In this document: positions 26,596 to 34,852 of the stretch, piece by piece
How positions within the stretch are numbered: the stretch's first letter is position 1
Layout of the letters: each line of letters begins with the position of its first letter
Assembly: GCA_016704485.1 (NCBI GenBank)
Contig: JADJAA010000002.1
Coordinates: 868,001-932,000, forward strand
Reading direction: 5' to 3'
Length of the DNA: 64,000 bases
Source of the DNA: Flavobacteriales bacterium
GTDB taxonomy: Bacteria; Bacteroidota; Bacteroidia; Flavobacteriales_F; PHOS-HE28
Translations under genes and position numbers: made by a program
The notes under the pieces: generated by a model
The model's input: the letters and a program-made list of their open reading frames with translations, nothing else
The model's database searches: none
Told to the model about the DNA's origin: nothing

Positions 26596-26711
26596 GTGCG
26601 GGTGTTAAGGTTGCGAAACTAAGCGTCCTGCAACAGCAAGGATCTTCGACGAACAGGACTTTTGAACCGACCAGTGCGAACATTTCTTGCATCGTTGCGT
26701 AAGAATGGACC

Positions 26712-27419
26712 ATGAAAACAATTCTACTCGTGCTCGCATTGGCTATTCCGGTATTTGGAAGTGCCCAAGGATCCGCCCAGCAAGAGTTGGCCGGTATCTC
26801 AACCTTACGTTCACAAGAACGCCCGGAAGCAGAACCTGCTTCTGTGACCATTGAAGCTCCGCTCGATCGCGGTGCTGCATACAACCGTGCTATAAGTAGG
26901 ATCACTATGGGTGATGCCGAAGGTGCATTGACGGACCTGGATCGCATACTGGAATTGGACCCAACCAACAGCCGTGGTCTTTTAAGTCGTGCGAAGGCTT
27001 ATGCAATGCTGGGTGAATCCGATGCCGCCAAAGCTGATCTTGAGATCATTCGCATGCTGAATACGATCGGGCCCGAAGCAGAAAGTGCATTGCATCAACT
27101 TGGAGAACTCGCCATACAGGATGGCGACATGTACGAGGCTGAGCGCAACTACGATCGACTGGTACAGATCGCTCCAAAAGATGCGTTGGCGTTCTGCAAT
27201 TTAGGCATCACAAAAGCATCTCACACAAATGGATATGACGCGTTGTCTGACCTGGACACATCAATCGCATTGGACCCGACGATCGCAAAAGCGCATTTAC
27301 ATCGCGCAATTATTTTACTAAGACACGGCCGCAACGATGAAGCATGCGCAGCCATGCTGCAAGCACGCGAAATGGGTGACCCGACCGTGGATCAACTCCT
27401 ATTCCTGCATTGTCAATAG
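26712..27419 (+). CDS. Secreted TPR-repeat protein
   Basis: This 235-residue protein has a signal peptide (ILLVLALAIPVFGSAQG). It then has about four tetratricopeptide-like repeats, recognisable from 'AYNRAISRITMGDAEGALTD', 'LDRILELDPTNSRGLL', 'AERNYDRLVQIAPKDALA' and 'LDTSIALDPTIAKAHLHRA'. It should form a periplasmic helical scaffold for protein-protein contacts. No enzymatic domain is seen. A terminator hairpin follows 27 bp after the stop, so it is probably a single-gene unit. Confidence 0.85.
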   Translation: MKTILLVLALAIPVFGSAQGSAQQELAGISTLRSQERPEAEPASVTIEAPLDRGAAYNRAISRITMGDAEGALTDLDRILELDPTNSRGLLSRAKAYAMLGESDAAKADLEIIRMLNTIGPEAESALHQLGELAIQDGDMYEAERNYDRLVQIAPKDALAFCNLGITKASHTNGYDALSDLDTSIALDPTIAKAHLHRAIILLRHGRNDEACAAMLQAREMGDPTVDQLLFLHCQ

Positions 27420-27446
27420 GATCAAGAAAATACCCCTCTCCCGCAC

Positions 27447-27477
27447 GAGGCTATCTTACAATGAGGTAGCCTCTTTT
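27447..27477 (+). terminator. Intrinsic terminator after the TPR gene
   Basis: GAGGCTA (from 27447) pairs with TAGCCTC (27467-27473), loop of about 13 nt, then TTTTGTT. Confidence 0.75.
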
Positions 27478-27634
27478 GTTCGGGTACTCCGCCTACTCCT
27501 GAATGTGGATCAATTTGAAAGCTTCCCAAAATTTGCCATGATCCGTTCCCAAGGGCAGGGTCAGTTTACTGAACTAAGTTTCCGATCGATACAAAATCTT
27601 GAATTGCGCTAAAGCAAGTAATGACAACTAGTCT

Positions 27635-28601
27635 TTAACCCAATTCATCGGTTGTTGGTGATAGATCGATCTTCTTGAAATGGCGCGGATCTATTGTTCC
27701 AAGATTCTCAACATCAAATTTCTCCTTGGTCACTATGTCGTACAGATTCCGGAAAATTATCTTCAGCCTTTTAGGCATTAATTTTCGATAGTAATTCATT
27801 ATTACACCATTGCCTTCGTTCAGATCGCCTGTCCTAATTGAACTATCAACGACCCACTCAGAGACATAATCGCTTTGTTGAGGTATCTGAAATTCAGCTA
27901 TGTTCTTAACTTTTTTGGCAATAACGACCAATGCTGCCGGCCTCGAATTCGTTAGTTCAACTCTGGATCCTACATCCAAAGGATCGGCCACTTCGTAAAT
28001 GCTACCATTCGTATTCAAGAACACTTTTTGGACCTCAAACCCATTTTCAGGTGAGAATACCCTGAAATACAGTTCTGGGCTGAACTGATAGAATCCATGC
28101 CCCATTTGGTTGTTTGCCGGTGTAATTCCAATGTAGGCACCTCCGATCTCCAAAACAGTCCATGCAGTTCCTGATCGCCACAGGAAAGTTAAAAACATGC
28201 TCGATCGTTCCACCATCCACTACGGCAGAAAAGGAATTATGATGCTGCTTCGGTATCGGGTCATTCAGATCATGAATGACCGTAGCTCCTTCGTAATCGG
28301 AAAAGTCCAAACTTTCAACATGATCAGCTCCTAACAATTCAAACAAGGGTTCAGCGTATTTGGCACTATTCATCACTTTGGAAAAGTGACCTTGATCCGA
28401 TGGAGCATAAATGGCTGCTAACTTCTCAATATTCTCTTTCGTTATGAACAACTGCAATCTACCCAGAGTGAGCGTTCTAGTAAATGACACCCCAAGTGTG
28501 CTTTTCGTAAAAAACAATACTTCAACATCATTTTTCGTAATTCCCATTTTAGACAACTCACTTTTTAGGATCCGGTAATAATCGGAGATCTGAGATTCCA
28601 A
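27635..28601 (-). pseudogene. Methyltransferase-like protein, single-base frameshift
   Basis: The 5' part encodes 'MESQISDYYRILKSELSKMG' through 'VVDGGTIEHVFNFPVAIRNC'; the 3' part continues in another frame as 'LEIGGAYIGITPANNQMGHG' and 'FYQFSPELYFRVFSPENGFE'. Removing one T from the TTTT run read on the minus strand (28153-28156) joins them as NCMDCLEIGGAYIGITP. That is the pattern of a SAM-methyltransferase-like family in which an acidic D-G-G-T-x-E-H motif precedes an F-N-F stretch. The corrected product would be about 320 residues. The gene is AT-richer than its neighbours, suggesting acquisition. Either a real mutation or a homopolymer error. Confidence 0.8.
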
Positions 28602-28616
28602 ATTCTAGAATTGCAA

Positions 28617-28790
28617 ATGCACGAATGTCCGATATCCATGTGCATTGTGTACCCGGTCATTCCTATTGTTGCGCAAACACGCGTTGGACTTCAACCATAT
28701 TTCGTTCAATTGCTGATCGCCTGGATGCTAGGTGTTCTTCTGATAACTGCATTGATCATTCAACGTTTCTTTCCGGATCGGCTCACTTGA
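28617..28790 (+). CDS. Possible small membrane protein, 57 residues
   Basis: An open frame from ATG to TGA encodes a single long hydrophobic helix (YFVQLLIAWMLGVLLITALI) with a basic end (QRFFPDRLT). It lies between the frameshifted methyltransferase-like gene and the thrS leader. Nothing else supports it, so it is only a candidate small protein. Confidence 0.3.
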   Translation: MHECPISMCIVYPVIPIVAQTRVGLQPYFVQLLIAWMLGVLLITALIIQRFFPDRLT

Positions 28791-29063
28791 TCTTAAGAAG
28801 GCCAATGTAACGCCATTATCATTTCATCTTACACCGAATAATACACGCATTCTTAATTGATCTGTGCATTGAGTATTGGGCCTTACACTAATGGCTTTGC
28901 AATTCCCTGCCCATTTATTTGAATGCCGCACAGTTCCACTGGATATGGATGACCCAACCTTGAGCAAGCTGTGCGCACTGGTCCATGAAATTTGTCTGGT
29001 CCCGTTGTTCTGACCGTAGTTAATAAACTTCGGATCCGTCCGTTATGATCTTTGACAAGCAAC
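28791..29063. other. Intergenic region upstream of thrS
   Basis: With the promoter below, this forms a 325-bp gap before thrS. I see no strong hairpin, repeat or family-level gene in it. A 40-codon open frame at 28891-29013 exists but has no supporting feature. Confidence 0.4.
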
Positions 29064-29071
29064 TACCTTTG
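29064..29071 (+). promoter_or_regulatory. Candidate -7 promoter element of thrS-infC-rpmI-rplT
   Basis: TACCTTTG matches the Bacteroidota TAnnTTTG consensus exactly and lies 45 bp upstream of the thrS start. A TTTG at 29051-29054 is too close to be a normal -33 element, so only the -7 box is supported. Confidence 0.45.
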
Positions 29072-29115
29072 CGCCCCGTTTTTCATTGCCGTTGTAGGGC
29101 AGAAAGCGCTATGAA

Positions 29116-31062
29116 ATGAAGATCAATGTTACCCTACCGGACGGCACCGTCCGAGAATACGAACAAGGCGTTACGGCCTTGGACGTGGCCAAGAGCATCA
29201 GCGAAGGTCTTGCAAGAAATGTACTGAGCGCCAAAGTGAATGGCGAAGTGCGTGATGCCGATCGCCCGCTACCCGGCGATTGCAGTCTTGCACTATTAAC
29301 GTGGAATGATGATGATGGTAAGGCCACCATGTGGCACTCATCCGCTCACCTTATGGCCGAAGCCTTGGAAGCACTCTATCCGGGTACCAAATTCGGTATT
29401 GGGCCGCCCATTGAGAACGGGTTCTATTACGATATTGACTTAGGTGAGCGTACTATAGGGGAAGGCGAATTCGCGGCCATCGAAGCCAAGATGAAAGAGC
29501 TGGCCTCCAAGAAACTCACCTTTAAGCGCAAGGAGATCTCCAAAGCCGATGCCATTACCTATTTCAAAGAGAAGGGTGATGAATACAAGTTGGAGTTGAT
29601 CGACGGGTTGACCGACGGAGAGATCACACTGTACACCCAAGGTAATTTCACAGACCTCTGCCGCGGCCCTCATATTCCGAACACCGGTTTCATTAAAGCA
29701 GCCAAGGTCATGTCAGTTGCTGGTGCATACTGGCGCGGCGACGAGACCCGCAAACAATTAACACGTCTTTATGGCATCACCTTCCCGAAACAGAAGGAGC
29801 TGGACGAGTATCTGGTTCTGCTTGAAGAAGCCAAAAAACGCGATCATCGGAAATTGGGTAAGGAGCTGGACCTGTTCACATTCAGCGATAAAGTGGGTCC
29901 AGGATTACCCTTGTGGATGCCCAAAGGCACTGCATTGCGGGAACGATTGATCAACTTCATGAAAGTCGCTCAAGAAGAAAGCGGCTACGAATTAGTGAGC
30001 ACTCCTCACATTGCGCATAAAGACCTCTACGTGACCAGTGGGCACTACGAAAAATACGGGAAGGACAGTTTCCAGGCGATCAAGACCCCGCATGAAGGCG
30101 AGGAATTCTTCCTGAAGCCGATGAACTGCCCGCACCATTGTGAGATCTATAAGAGCCGTCCGCATAGTTATAAGGAACTACCTATCCGTTATGCTGAGTT
30201 TGGCACTGTATATCGGTATGAGCAAAGTGGCGAATTACACGGTCTTACCCGTGTAAGGGGATTCACACAGGACGATGCCCATTTGTTCTGTCGCCCGGAT
30301 CAAGTAAAGGATGAGTTCATCAAGGTCATTGATCTGGTACTGAAGGTATTCAAGGCTCTGAACCTGCCGAACTATGAAGCCCAGATCAGCTTACGGGATA
30401 AGGTGGACCGTGCGAAATACATTGGCAGCGATGCAAATTGGGAAAAGGCTGAAGCCGCGATCATTGAGGCCAGCGCTGAAAAAGGACTGAAAACCGTGAT
30501 CGAATACGGCGAAGCGGCATTCTACGGACCCAAATTGGATTTTATGGTCAAGGACGCCATTGGTAGACGTTGGCAATTAGGAACCATCCAAGTGGATTAT
30601 AACCTGCCCGAGCGTTTCGAGTTGGAATACGTTGGTAGTGACAACCTGAAACACCGTCCGGTCATGATCCACCGTGCGCCTTTTGGCAGCTTGGAACGGT
30701 TCGTTGCGGTGTTGATCGAGCACTTCGCAGGAAGGTTCCCGTTGTGGCTTGCACCAGAGCAGGCTATACTGCTTCCGATCAGCGATAAATTCAACGGAGC
30801 GTGCATTGATGTGGCCCGTATGCTTAAAAGTTCCGATATTCGCGCCTCCGTAGACGAGCGGAACGAGAAAATTGGGCGTAAGATCCGCGATGCGGAACTC
30901 GCCAAAAGCCCGTTCATGCTCATTATTGGAGAGAAAGAAGCTACTGACGGCACGATATCCGTTCGGGAACATGGCCAAGGCGATCTTGGCGTAATGACCC
31001 CAGCAGCGTTCACTGAATTGGTGAATGCACGGATAAAATTGCAACAAGGAATTTCAGATTAA
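29116..31062 (+). CDS. thrS: Threonine--tRNA ligase
   Basis: The 648-residue product is full length. Residues 1-60 form the TGS domain (INVTLPDGTVREYEQGVTAL). The editing/SAD domain follows, with 'MWHSSAHLMAEALEALYPG' giving the HxxxH zinc pair and 'FTDLCRGPHIPNTG'. The class II catalytic core has 'KPMNCPHHCEIYKSRPHSY' with the zinc-binding Cys, 'HGLTRVRGFTQDDAHLF' and 'IHRAPFGSLERFVAVLIEH' (motif 3). The C-terminal anticodon-binding domain contains 'LLPISDKFNGACIDVARML'. It charges tRNA-Thr and edits Ser-tRNA. It is first in a translation gene cluster with infC, rpmI and rplT, a widespread order. Confidence 0.98.
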   Translation: MKINVTLPDGTVREYEQGVTALDVAKSISEGLARNVLSAKVNGEVRDADRPLPGDCSLALLTWNDDDGKATMWHSSAHLMAEALEALYPGTKFGIGPPIENGFYYDIDLGERTIGEGEFAAIEAKMKELASKKLTFKRKEISKADAITYFKEKGDEYKLELIDGLTDGEITLYTQGNFTDLCRGPHIPNTGFIKAAKVMSVAGAYWRGDETRKQLTRLYGITFPKQKELDEYLVLLEEAKKRDHRKLGKELDLFTFSDKVGPGLPLWMPKGTALRERLINFMKVAQEESGYELVSTPHIAHKDLYVTSGHYEKYGKDSFQAIKTPHEGEEFFLKPMNCPHHCEIYKSRPHSYKELPIRYAEFGTVYRYEQSGELHGLTRVRGFTQDDAHLFCRPDQVKDEFIKVIDLVLKVFKALNLPNYEAQISLRDKVDRAKYIGSDANWEKAEAAIIEASAEKGLKTVIEYGEAAFYGPKLDFMVKDAIGRRWQLGTIQVDYNLPERFELEYVGSDNLKHRPVMIHRAPFGSLERFVAVLIEHFAGRFPLWLAPEQAILLPISDKFNGACIDVARMLKSSDIRASVDERNEKIGRKIRDAELAKSPFMLIIGEKEATDGTISVREHGQGDLGVMTPAAFTELVNARIKLQQGISD

Positions 31063-31086
31063 CGAACAAGAACCAAAACAAACTAA

Positions 31087-31668
31087 GTGGCAGGACCATT
31101 CAAACGCCCCAGTGGTGGCAAAAGCAGGCGACCATTCCGTGGTCGTGTAGTCAAGGAAGACCCACACCGGATCAACAGCAAGATCACAGGTGTGAACGAG
31201 GTCCGTGTGGTAGGAGAAGGCGTGGAACAAGGTGTATTTCCAATTGCCCATGCGCTGCGCATGGCAGAGGAGATGGGCCTTGATCTTGTGGAGATAAGTG
31301 GATCAGCGGATCCACCGGTATGTCGGATAATCGAGTACAAGAAGTTCTTGTACGACCTGAAGAAGAAACAGAAGGAGATCAAAGCCAAACAGGCTACCAT
31401 TGAAATGAAGGAAATTCGTTTCGGCCCGAATACGGACGAACACGACATCAACTTCAAACTGAAACACACACGCAAGTTCTTGGAAGAGGGACATAAGGTC
31501 AAGGCCTTCGTTTTCTTCCGCGGAAGGAGCATCGTATTCAAGGAAAGAGGTGAGATACTGTTATTGAAGTTCGCACAGGATCTAGAAGATATCGGCATTG
31601 TGGAAGCAATGCCGAAGTTGGAAGGAAAGCGGATGATCATGTACTTGATCCCGAAGAAAAAGAAGTAA
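31087..31668 (+). CDS. infC: Translation initiation factor IF-3
   Basis: The product has 193 residues and a short N-terminal extension rich in Gly, Arg and Lys (AGPFKRPSGGKSRRPFRGR). The N domain starts 'RINSKITGVNEVRVVGE' and has 'ALRMAEEMGLDLVEISGSAD'. The linker and C domain carry 'VKEIRFGPNTDEHDINFKLK'-like sequence (here with MKEIRFGPN). IF-3 binds the 30S subunit and checks initiator tRNA pairing. The start codon appears to be GTG. Non-AUG starts are common for infC because IF-3 represses its own unusual start codon. It lies 24 bp after thrS. Confidence 0.96.
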   Translation: MAGPFKRPSGGKSRRPFRGRVVKEDPHRINSKITGVNEVRVVGEGVEQGVFPIAHALRMAEEMGLDLVEISGSADPPVCRIIEYKKFLYDLKKKQKEIKAKQATIEMKEIRFGPNTDEHDINFKLKHTRKFLEEGHKVKAFVFFRGRSIVFKERGEILLLKFAQDLEDIGIVEAMPKLEGKRMIMYLIPKKKK

Positions 31669-31716
31669 ACTGCACTCCCGGCGTGTTTGCGCCAACCACG
31701 ATAGAAACCCACGATA

Positions 31717-31908
31717 ATGCCAAAGATGAAGACGAAGTCCGGTGCGAAAAAACGGTTCAAGTTGACCGGCACCGGCAAGATCAAGCGTAAGCACGCTTTC
31801 AAGAACCACATCCTTACCAAGAAAGACAAGAAGCGGAAACGCAGCTTGACCAAGAAAGGATTGGTACACAAGAGCGATCATGCCGCAATTCTTGATCTTA
31901 TTCGATAG
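31717..31908 (+). CDS. rpmI: 50S ribosomal protein L35
   Basis: This 63-residue, strongly basic protein begins 'PKMKTKSGAKKRFKLTGTGK' and contains 'KRKHAFKNHILTKKDKKRK', the classic L35 sequence. It binds 23S rRNA on the large subunit. The gene is in the usual infC-rpmI-rplT order, 48 bp after infC. Confidence 0.97.
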   Translation: MPKMKTKSGAKKRFKLTGTGKIKRKHAFKNHILTKKDKKRKRSLTKKGLVHKSDHAAILDLIR

Positions 31909-32010
31909 AACAACCCATTGCATACCGGGTAATAGGTAGCGTAAACCAGGGCGTTCAGCACCAAAGTCCCTCCGCAAGGCGGGCGCTTTCGTCCAAAAAC
32001 CAAAAGGTAC

Positions 32011-32355
32011 ATGCCACGTAGTCAGAATAAAGTAGCCAGTAAAGCAAAGAGGAAGAAGGTCCTCGCTATGGCCAAAGGCAACTTTGGTCGTCGTAAGAAT
32101 GTATATACCGTAGCGAAGAACACGGTAGAAAAAGGCCTTCAGCACGCCTACATCGGTCGCAAATTGAAGAAGCGCGAATTCCGCGCATTGTGGATCCAGC
32201 GTATCAACGCTGCAACACGCATGAACGGCATTAGCTATAGCGTATTCATGAACGGTTTGAAAAAAGCCAACATCGACCTCGATAGGAAGGCATTGGCCGA
32301 GATCGCATTCCATGATCCGACCGCATTTGCTACGATCGTGAATAAAGTAAAATAA
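32011..32355 (+). CDS. rplT: 50S ribosomal protein L20
   Basis: The 114-residue product has 'MPRSQNKVASKAKRKKVLAM', 'AKGNFGRRKNVYTVAKNTVE' and 'WIQRINAATRMNGISYSVFM', all typical of L20. It nucleates 50S assembly and in many bacteria represses its own operon. The 102-bp gap before it contains a GC-rich segment (CTCCGCAAGGCGGG) that could form a small hairpin, but I cannot claim an L20 leader. A clear terminator follows. Confidence 0.97.
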   Translation: MPRSQNKVASKAKRKKVLAMAKGNFGRRKNVYTVAKNTVEKGLQHAYIGRKLKKREFRALWIQRINAATRMNGISYSVFMNGLKKANIDLDRKALAEIAFHDPTAFATIVNKVK

Positions 32356-32375
32356 GAACCACGTTGTTCGAATGG

Positions 32376-32401
32376 AAAAGGGGGCTTCGGTCCCCTTTTC
32401 T
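32376..32401 (+). terminator. Intrinsic terminator after rplT
   Basis: AAAAGGGG pairs with CCCCTTTT around a short loop containing CTTCGG, then a T-rich tail. It ends the thrS-infC-rpmI-rplT unit. Confidence 0.85.
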
Positions 32402-32444
32402 TGTTAACGCTATTCCGGATGGAACCAGCGGTACCACTACGTCG

Positions 32445-32452
32445 TACCTTTG
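32445..32452 (+). promoter_or_regulatory. Candidate -7 promoter element close to the endonuclease gene start
   Basis: TACCTTTG fits TAnnTTTG, but it ends only 4 bp before the ATG. If used, the transcript would have almost no leader. No -33 element is evident. Confidence 0.3.
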
Positions 32453-32456
32453 AACG

Positions 32457-33494
32457 ATGCGTAAATTGTTAGTAACCCTATTGGTGGCAGCCCCCACATT
32501 TCTTCTGGCACAACCACCCGCTGGATATTACGACAGCGCACAGGGACTATCCGGGAATTCACTTCGAGTGGCGCTGCACGATATCATCGATAACCATACT
32601 GTACTTAATTACGGCGTTCTCTGGAACTACTTTGCACAAACGGATAAACGGACCGGAACCACAAACCAGGTCTGGGATATGTATAGCGACGACCCTAGTG
32701 GCACTCCACCCTACATATACACCTTCGGAAGCGACCAATGTGGCGAATACAATAGCGAAGGTGATTGCTTCAACCGGGAACATAGTTTCCCAAAAAGCTG
32801 GTTCGGCGACCTAGCGCCAATGAATTCGGACTTGCACCATATGTACCCAACGGATGGTTATGTTAATAACAGGCGTGACAACCTGCCTTTGGGTGAAGTA
32901 GGCAGCGCGGATTGGACCTCCCAGAACGGATCGAAGACCGGCATGAACGTGACCCAAGGATATAATGGCACTGTATTCGAACTAAGGGATGAATTCAAGG
33001 GTGACTTTGCTCGTACTTATTTCTACATGCTGACACGCTACTGGGGGCAGACCGGTTCGTGGTCTTCGCCTATGCTTGTTGGTGGAGACTTTAGCCAATG
33101 GGCGGAGGCAATGTTGTTGGAATGGAATGCGAATGACCCGGTAAGTATCAAAGAAACCGACCGCAACAACGCAGTGTATACCTTCCAGGACAATCGCAAT
33201 CCATACATCGATAACCCACAATGGGCCAGTGCCATTTGGGGACCGGTTGCCACAATTACAGAAGAGCAATTGGATCAAGCTCGTGTATGGTTGAATAATG
33301 AGATCTTGTACGTCGACCTGAATTCCGAAGCAGCCCAAGGCACAGTTGACATTTTAGATGCTACAGGACGCACGATCGCCACGCAGCGGCTAAATGGGGC
33401 ACGAACAACGCTTGAGTTGAAAGCCAACTCAGGCCTGTATTTCGCGGTTATCCGCATAGGTGATGAAAAGACCGTAAAGCGGTTCGTATTCTAG
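32457..33494 (+). CDS. Secreted endonuclease I (EndA/NucM family) with T9SS sorting domain
   Basis: This 345-residue protein has a signal peptide (LLVTLLVAAPTFLLAQ). It then has the endonuclease I domain with 'CFNREHSFPKSWFGDLAPMN', 'DLHHMYPTDGYVNNRRDN' and 'GDFARTYFYMLTRYWG'. The His in REHSFPKSWF and the Asn in the VNNRRDN region are the expected metal/catalytic residues of this beta-beta-alpha metal nuclease. The C-terminus (VDILDATGRTIATQRLNG to the end) is a T9SS sorting domain. It probably degrades extracellular DNA, for nutrient uptake or biofilm turnover. Confidence 0.93.
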   Translation: MRKLLVTLLVAAPTFLLAQPPAGYYDSAQGLSGNSLRVALHDIIDNHTVLNYGVLWNYFAQTDKRTGTTNQVWDMYSDDPSGTPPYIYTFGSDQCGEYNSEGDCFNREHSFPKSWFGDLAPMNSDLHHMYPTDGYVNNRRDNLPLGEVGSADWTSQNGSKTGMNVTQGYNGTVFELRDEFKGDFARTYFYMLTRYWGQTGSWSSPMLVGGDFSQWAEAMLLEWNANDPVSIKETDRNNAVYTFQDNRNPYIDNPQWASAIWGPVATITEEQLDQARVWLNNEILYVDLNSEAAQGTVDILDATGRTIATQRLNGARTTLELKANSGLYFAVIRIGDEKTVKRFVF

Positions 33495-33502
33495 ATCAGT
33501 TT

Positions 33503-33596
33503 ACAGTTGGCAGTTGGCAATGGGCAAAGGCCGGCGCCAATTGCGGCGGTTTGCAAACTGCCCACTGCTGCTTTTCTTCTGCCAACTGCCCACTGT
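33503..33596. repeat. Imperfect inverted/direct repeat with CAGTTGGCA units
   Basis: CAGTTGGCAGTTGGCA near 33503-33520 is answered by TGCCAACTGCCCACTG near 33580-33596, with ACTGCCCACTG also around 33560. The stretch lies between convergent genes and looks like a REP-type intergenic element. Confidence 0.5.
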
Positions 33597-33607
33597 TCCA
33601 AATTGTT

Positions 33608-34816
33608 CTAAAGAAGGCGTCCTGCAATAAAACCCGTTGTCCACGCTGCTTGGAAATTAAAGCCTCCTGTAATTCCATCAATATCCAACACTTCCCCTGC
33701 AAAGTAGATCCCTGGAGCCTTTGAACTGGCCATGGTCAATGGATCCACTTCGGCAAGATCCACGCCGCCAGCCGTAACGAATTCTTCCTTGAAGGTGGTC
33801 TTTCCTTTTACGTGATAGCGATCATTGGTCAACAGGTCGATCAATCGGTTACGTTCTTTCTTGGCTACTTCTTCCCAGGTCTTTTCGCGATCGATACCCG
33901 CTTTTTCCAGCAAGAAGATCCATAACCGCTTGGGTAGGCCGAATGGATCGGCATTCTCGGTTTTCTTGCGGTGTGGTGTAACCTCACGATCCAAAAGCAC
34001 CTTACGCACGGTATCCTCATTCGTACCACCAAGCCAATTCACTTGAACGATGTGATCATAACCAAGATCATGCAACGTACGGGCACCTATGGCACTCAAC
34101 TTCAACACTGCCGGTCCGCTGAAACCCCAATGCGTGATCAACAATGGGCCACTGTTCTCCAGTTCCGTTCCGATCAAGCGCACACGTGCTGGATCTGCTA
34201 CAACACCCATGAGTTCGCGGATGGGTTCATCAGGTAGATTGAAGGTGAATAGGCTTGGAACAGGCGGTACGATCGTATGTCCCAATTCTTGGAGCCATGC
34301 ATACCCTTGCAGTTTGGGGCTGCCACCAGTGGTAACGATCACCTTATCGGCTACAACGATCTGCTGGTCCTGCATATGCAGATTCCACTGTTGACCCGAA
34401 GCGTTCATACGCACTACTCCACTTTTCAACCTGACCTGCACGCCAAGCTCCGTGGCAGTTTGCTTTAAGCAGGACACAATCGTCTCGGAGTTGTCCGTTA
34501 CCGGGAACATCCTGCCATCAGGCTCGGTCTTTAATTCCACACCACGTGCAGCGAACCATGCGATCGTATCGCGCACATTGAACAAGTTGAATGACTTCCG
34601 CAGGAACTGTGTGCCACGCGGGTAGTAACTGGCCAGTTTTTTCGGTTCGAGGCAGTTGTGGGTCACATTGCAACGCCCTCCGCCACTGATCCTCACTTTG
34701 CTCAAAAGCTTATCGCTCTTCTCAAGTAGAATTACGGATGCACGGGGATCATGCTGTCTCGCACTAATGGCCGCGAAATAACCTGCTGCTCCGCCACCGA
34801 TCACTACGACCTGCAT
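33608..34816 (-). CDS. HI0933-like FAD-dependent flavoprotein (NAD(P)/FAD oxidoreductase)
   Basis: The product has 402 residues. The N-terminus 'MQVVVIGGGAAGYFAAISA' is a Rossmann GxGxxG FAD-binding motif. 'VRISGGGRCNVTHNC' and 'KVIVTTGGSPKLQGYAWLQE' are family signatures. The C-terminus 'GIYFAGEVLDIDGITGGFNF' with 'QAAWTTGFIAGRLL' is the second FAD contact and is highly typical of HI0933/BaiN-type proteins. The physiological substrate of this family is mostly unknown. Confidence 0.92.
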   Translation of the reverse strand: MQVVVIGGGAAGYFAAISARQHDPRASVILLEKSDKLLSKVRISGGGRCNVTHNCLEPKKLASYYPRGTQFLRKSFNLFNVRDTIAWFAARGVELKTEPDGRMFPVTDNSETIVSCLKQTATELGVQVRLKSGVVRMNASGQQWNLHMQDQQIVVADKVIVTTGGSPKLQGYAWLQELGHTIVPPVPSLFTFNLPDEPIRELMGVVADPARVRLIGTELENSGPLLITHWGFSGPAVLKLSAIGARTLHDLGYDHIVQVNWLGGTNEDTVRKVLLDREVTPHRKKTENADPFGLPKRLWIFLLEKAGIDREKTWEEVAKKERNRLIDLLTNDRYHVKGKTTFKEEFVTAGGVDLAEVDPLTMASSKAPGIYFAGEVLDIDGITGGFNFQAAWTTGFIAGRLL

Positions 34817-34852
34817 GGTATTGAAAAGATCCTATGCTTCAAAAAAAGCTAC

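Noticed and set aside
28625..28810. 61-codon open frame starting MSDIHVHC
   Set aside because: A different frame in the same place gives a cleaner membrane helix; this one has no feature.
31909..32010. L20 autoregulatory leader between rpmI and rplT
   Set aside because: Only a short GC-rich hairpin is possible; the known L20 leader folds could not be recognised.
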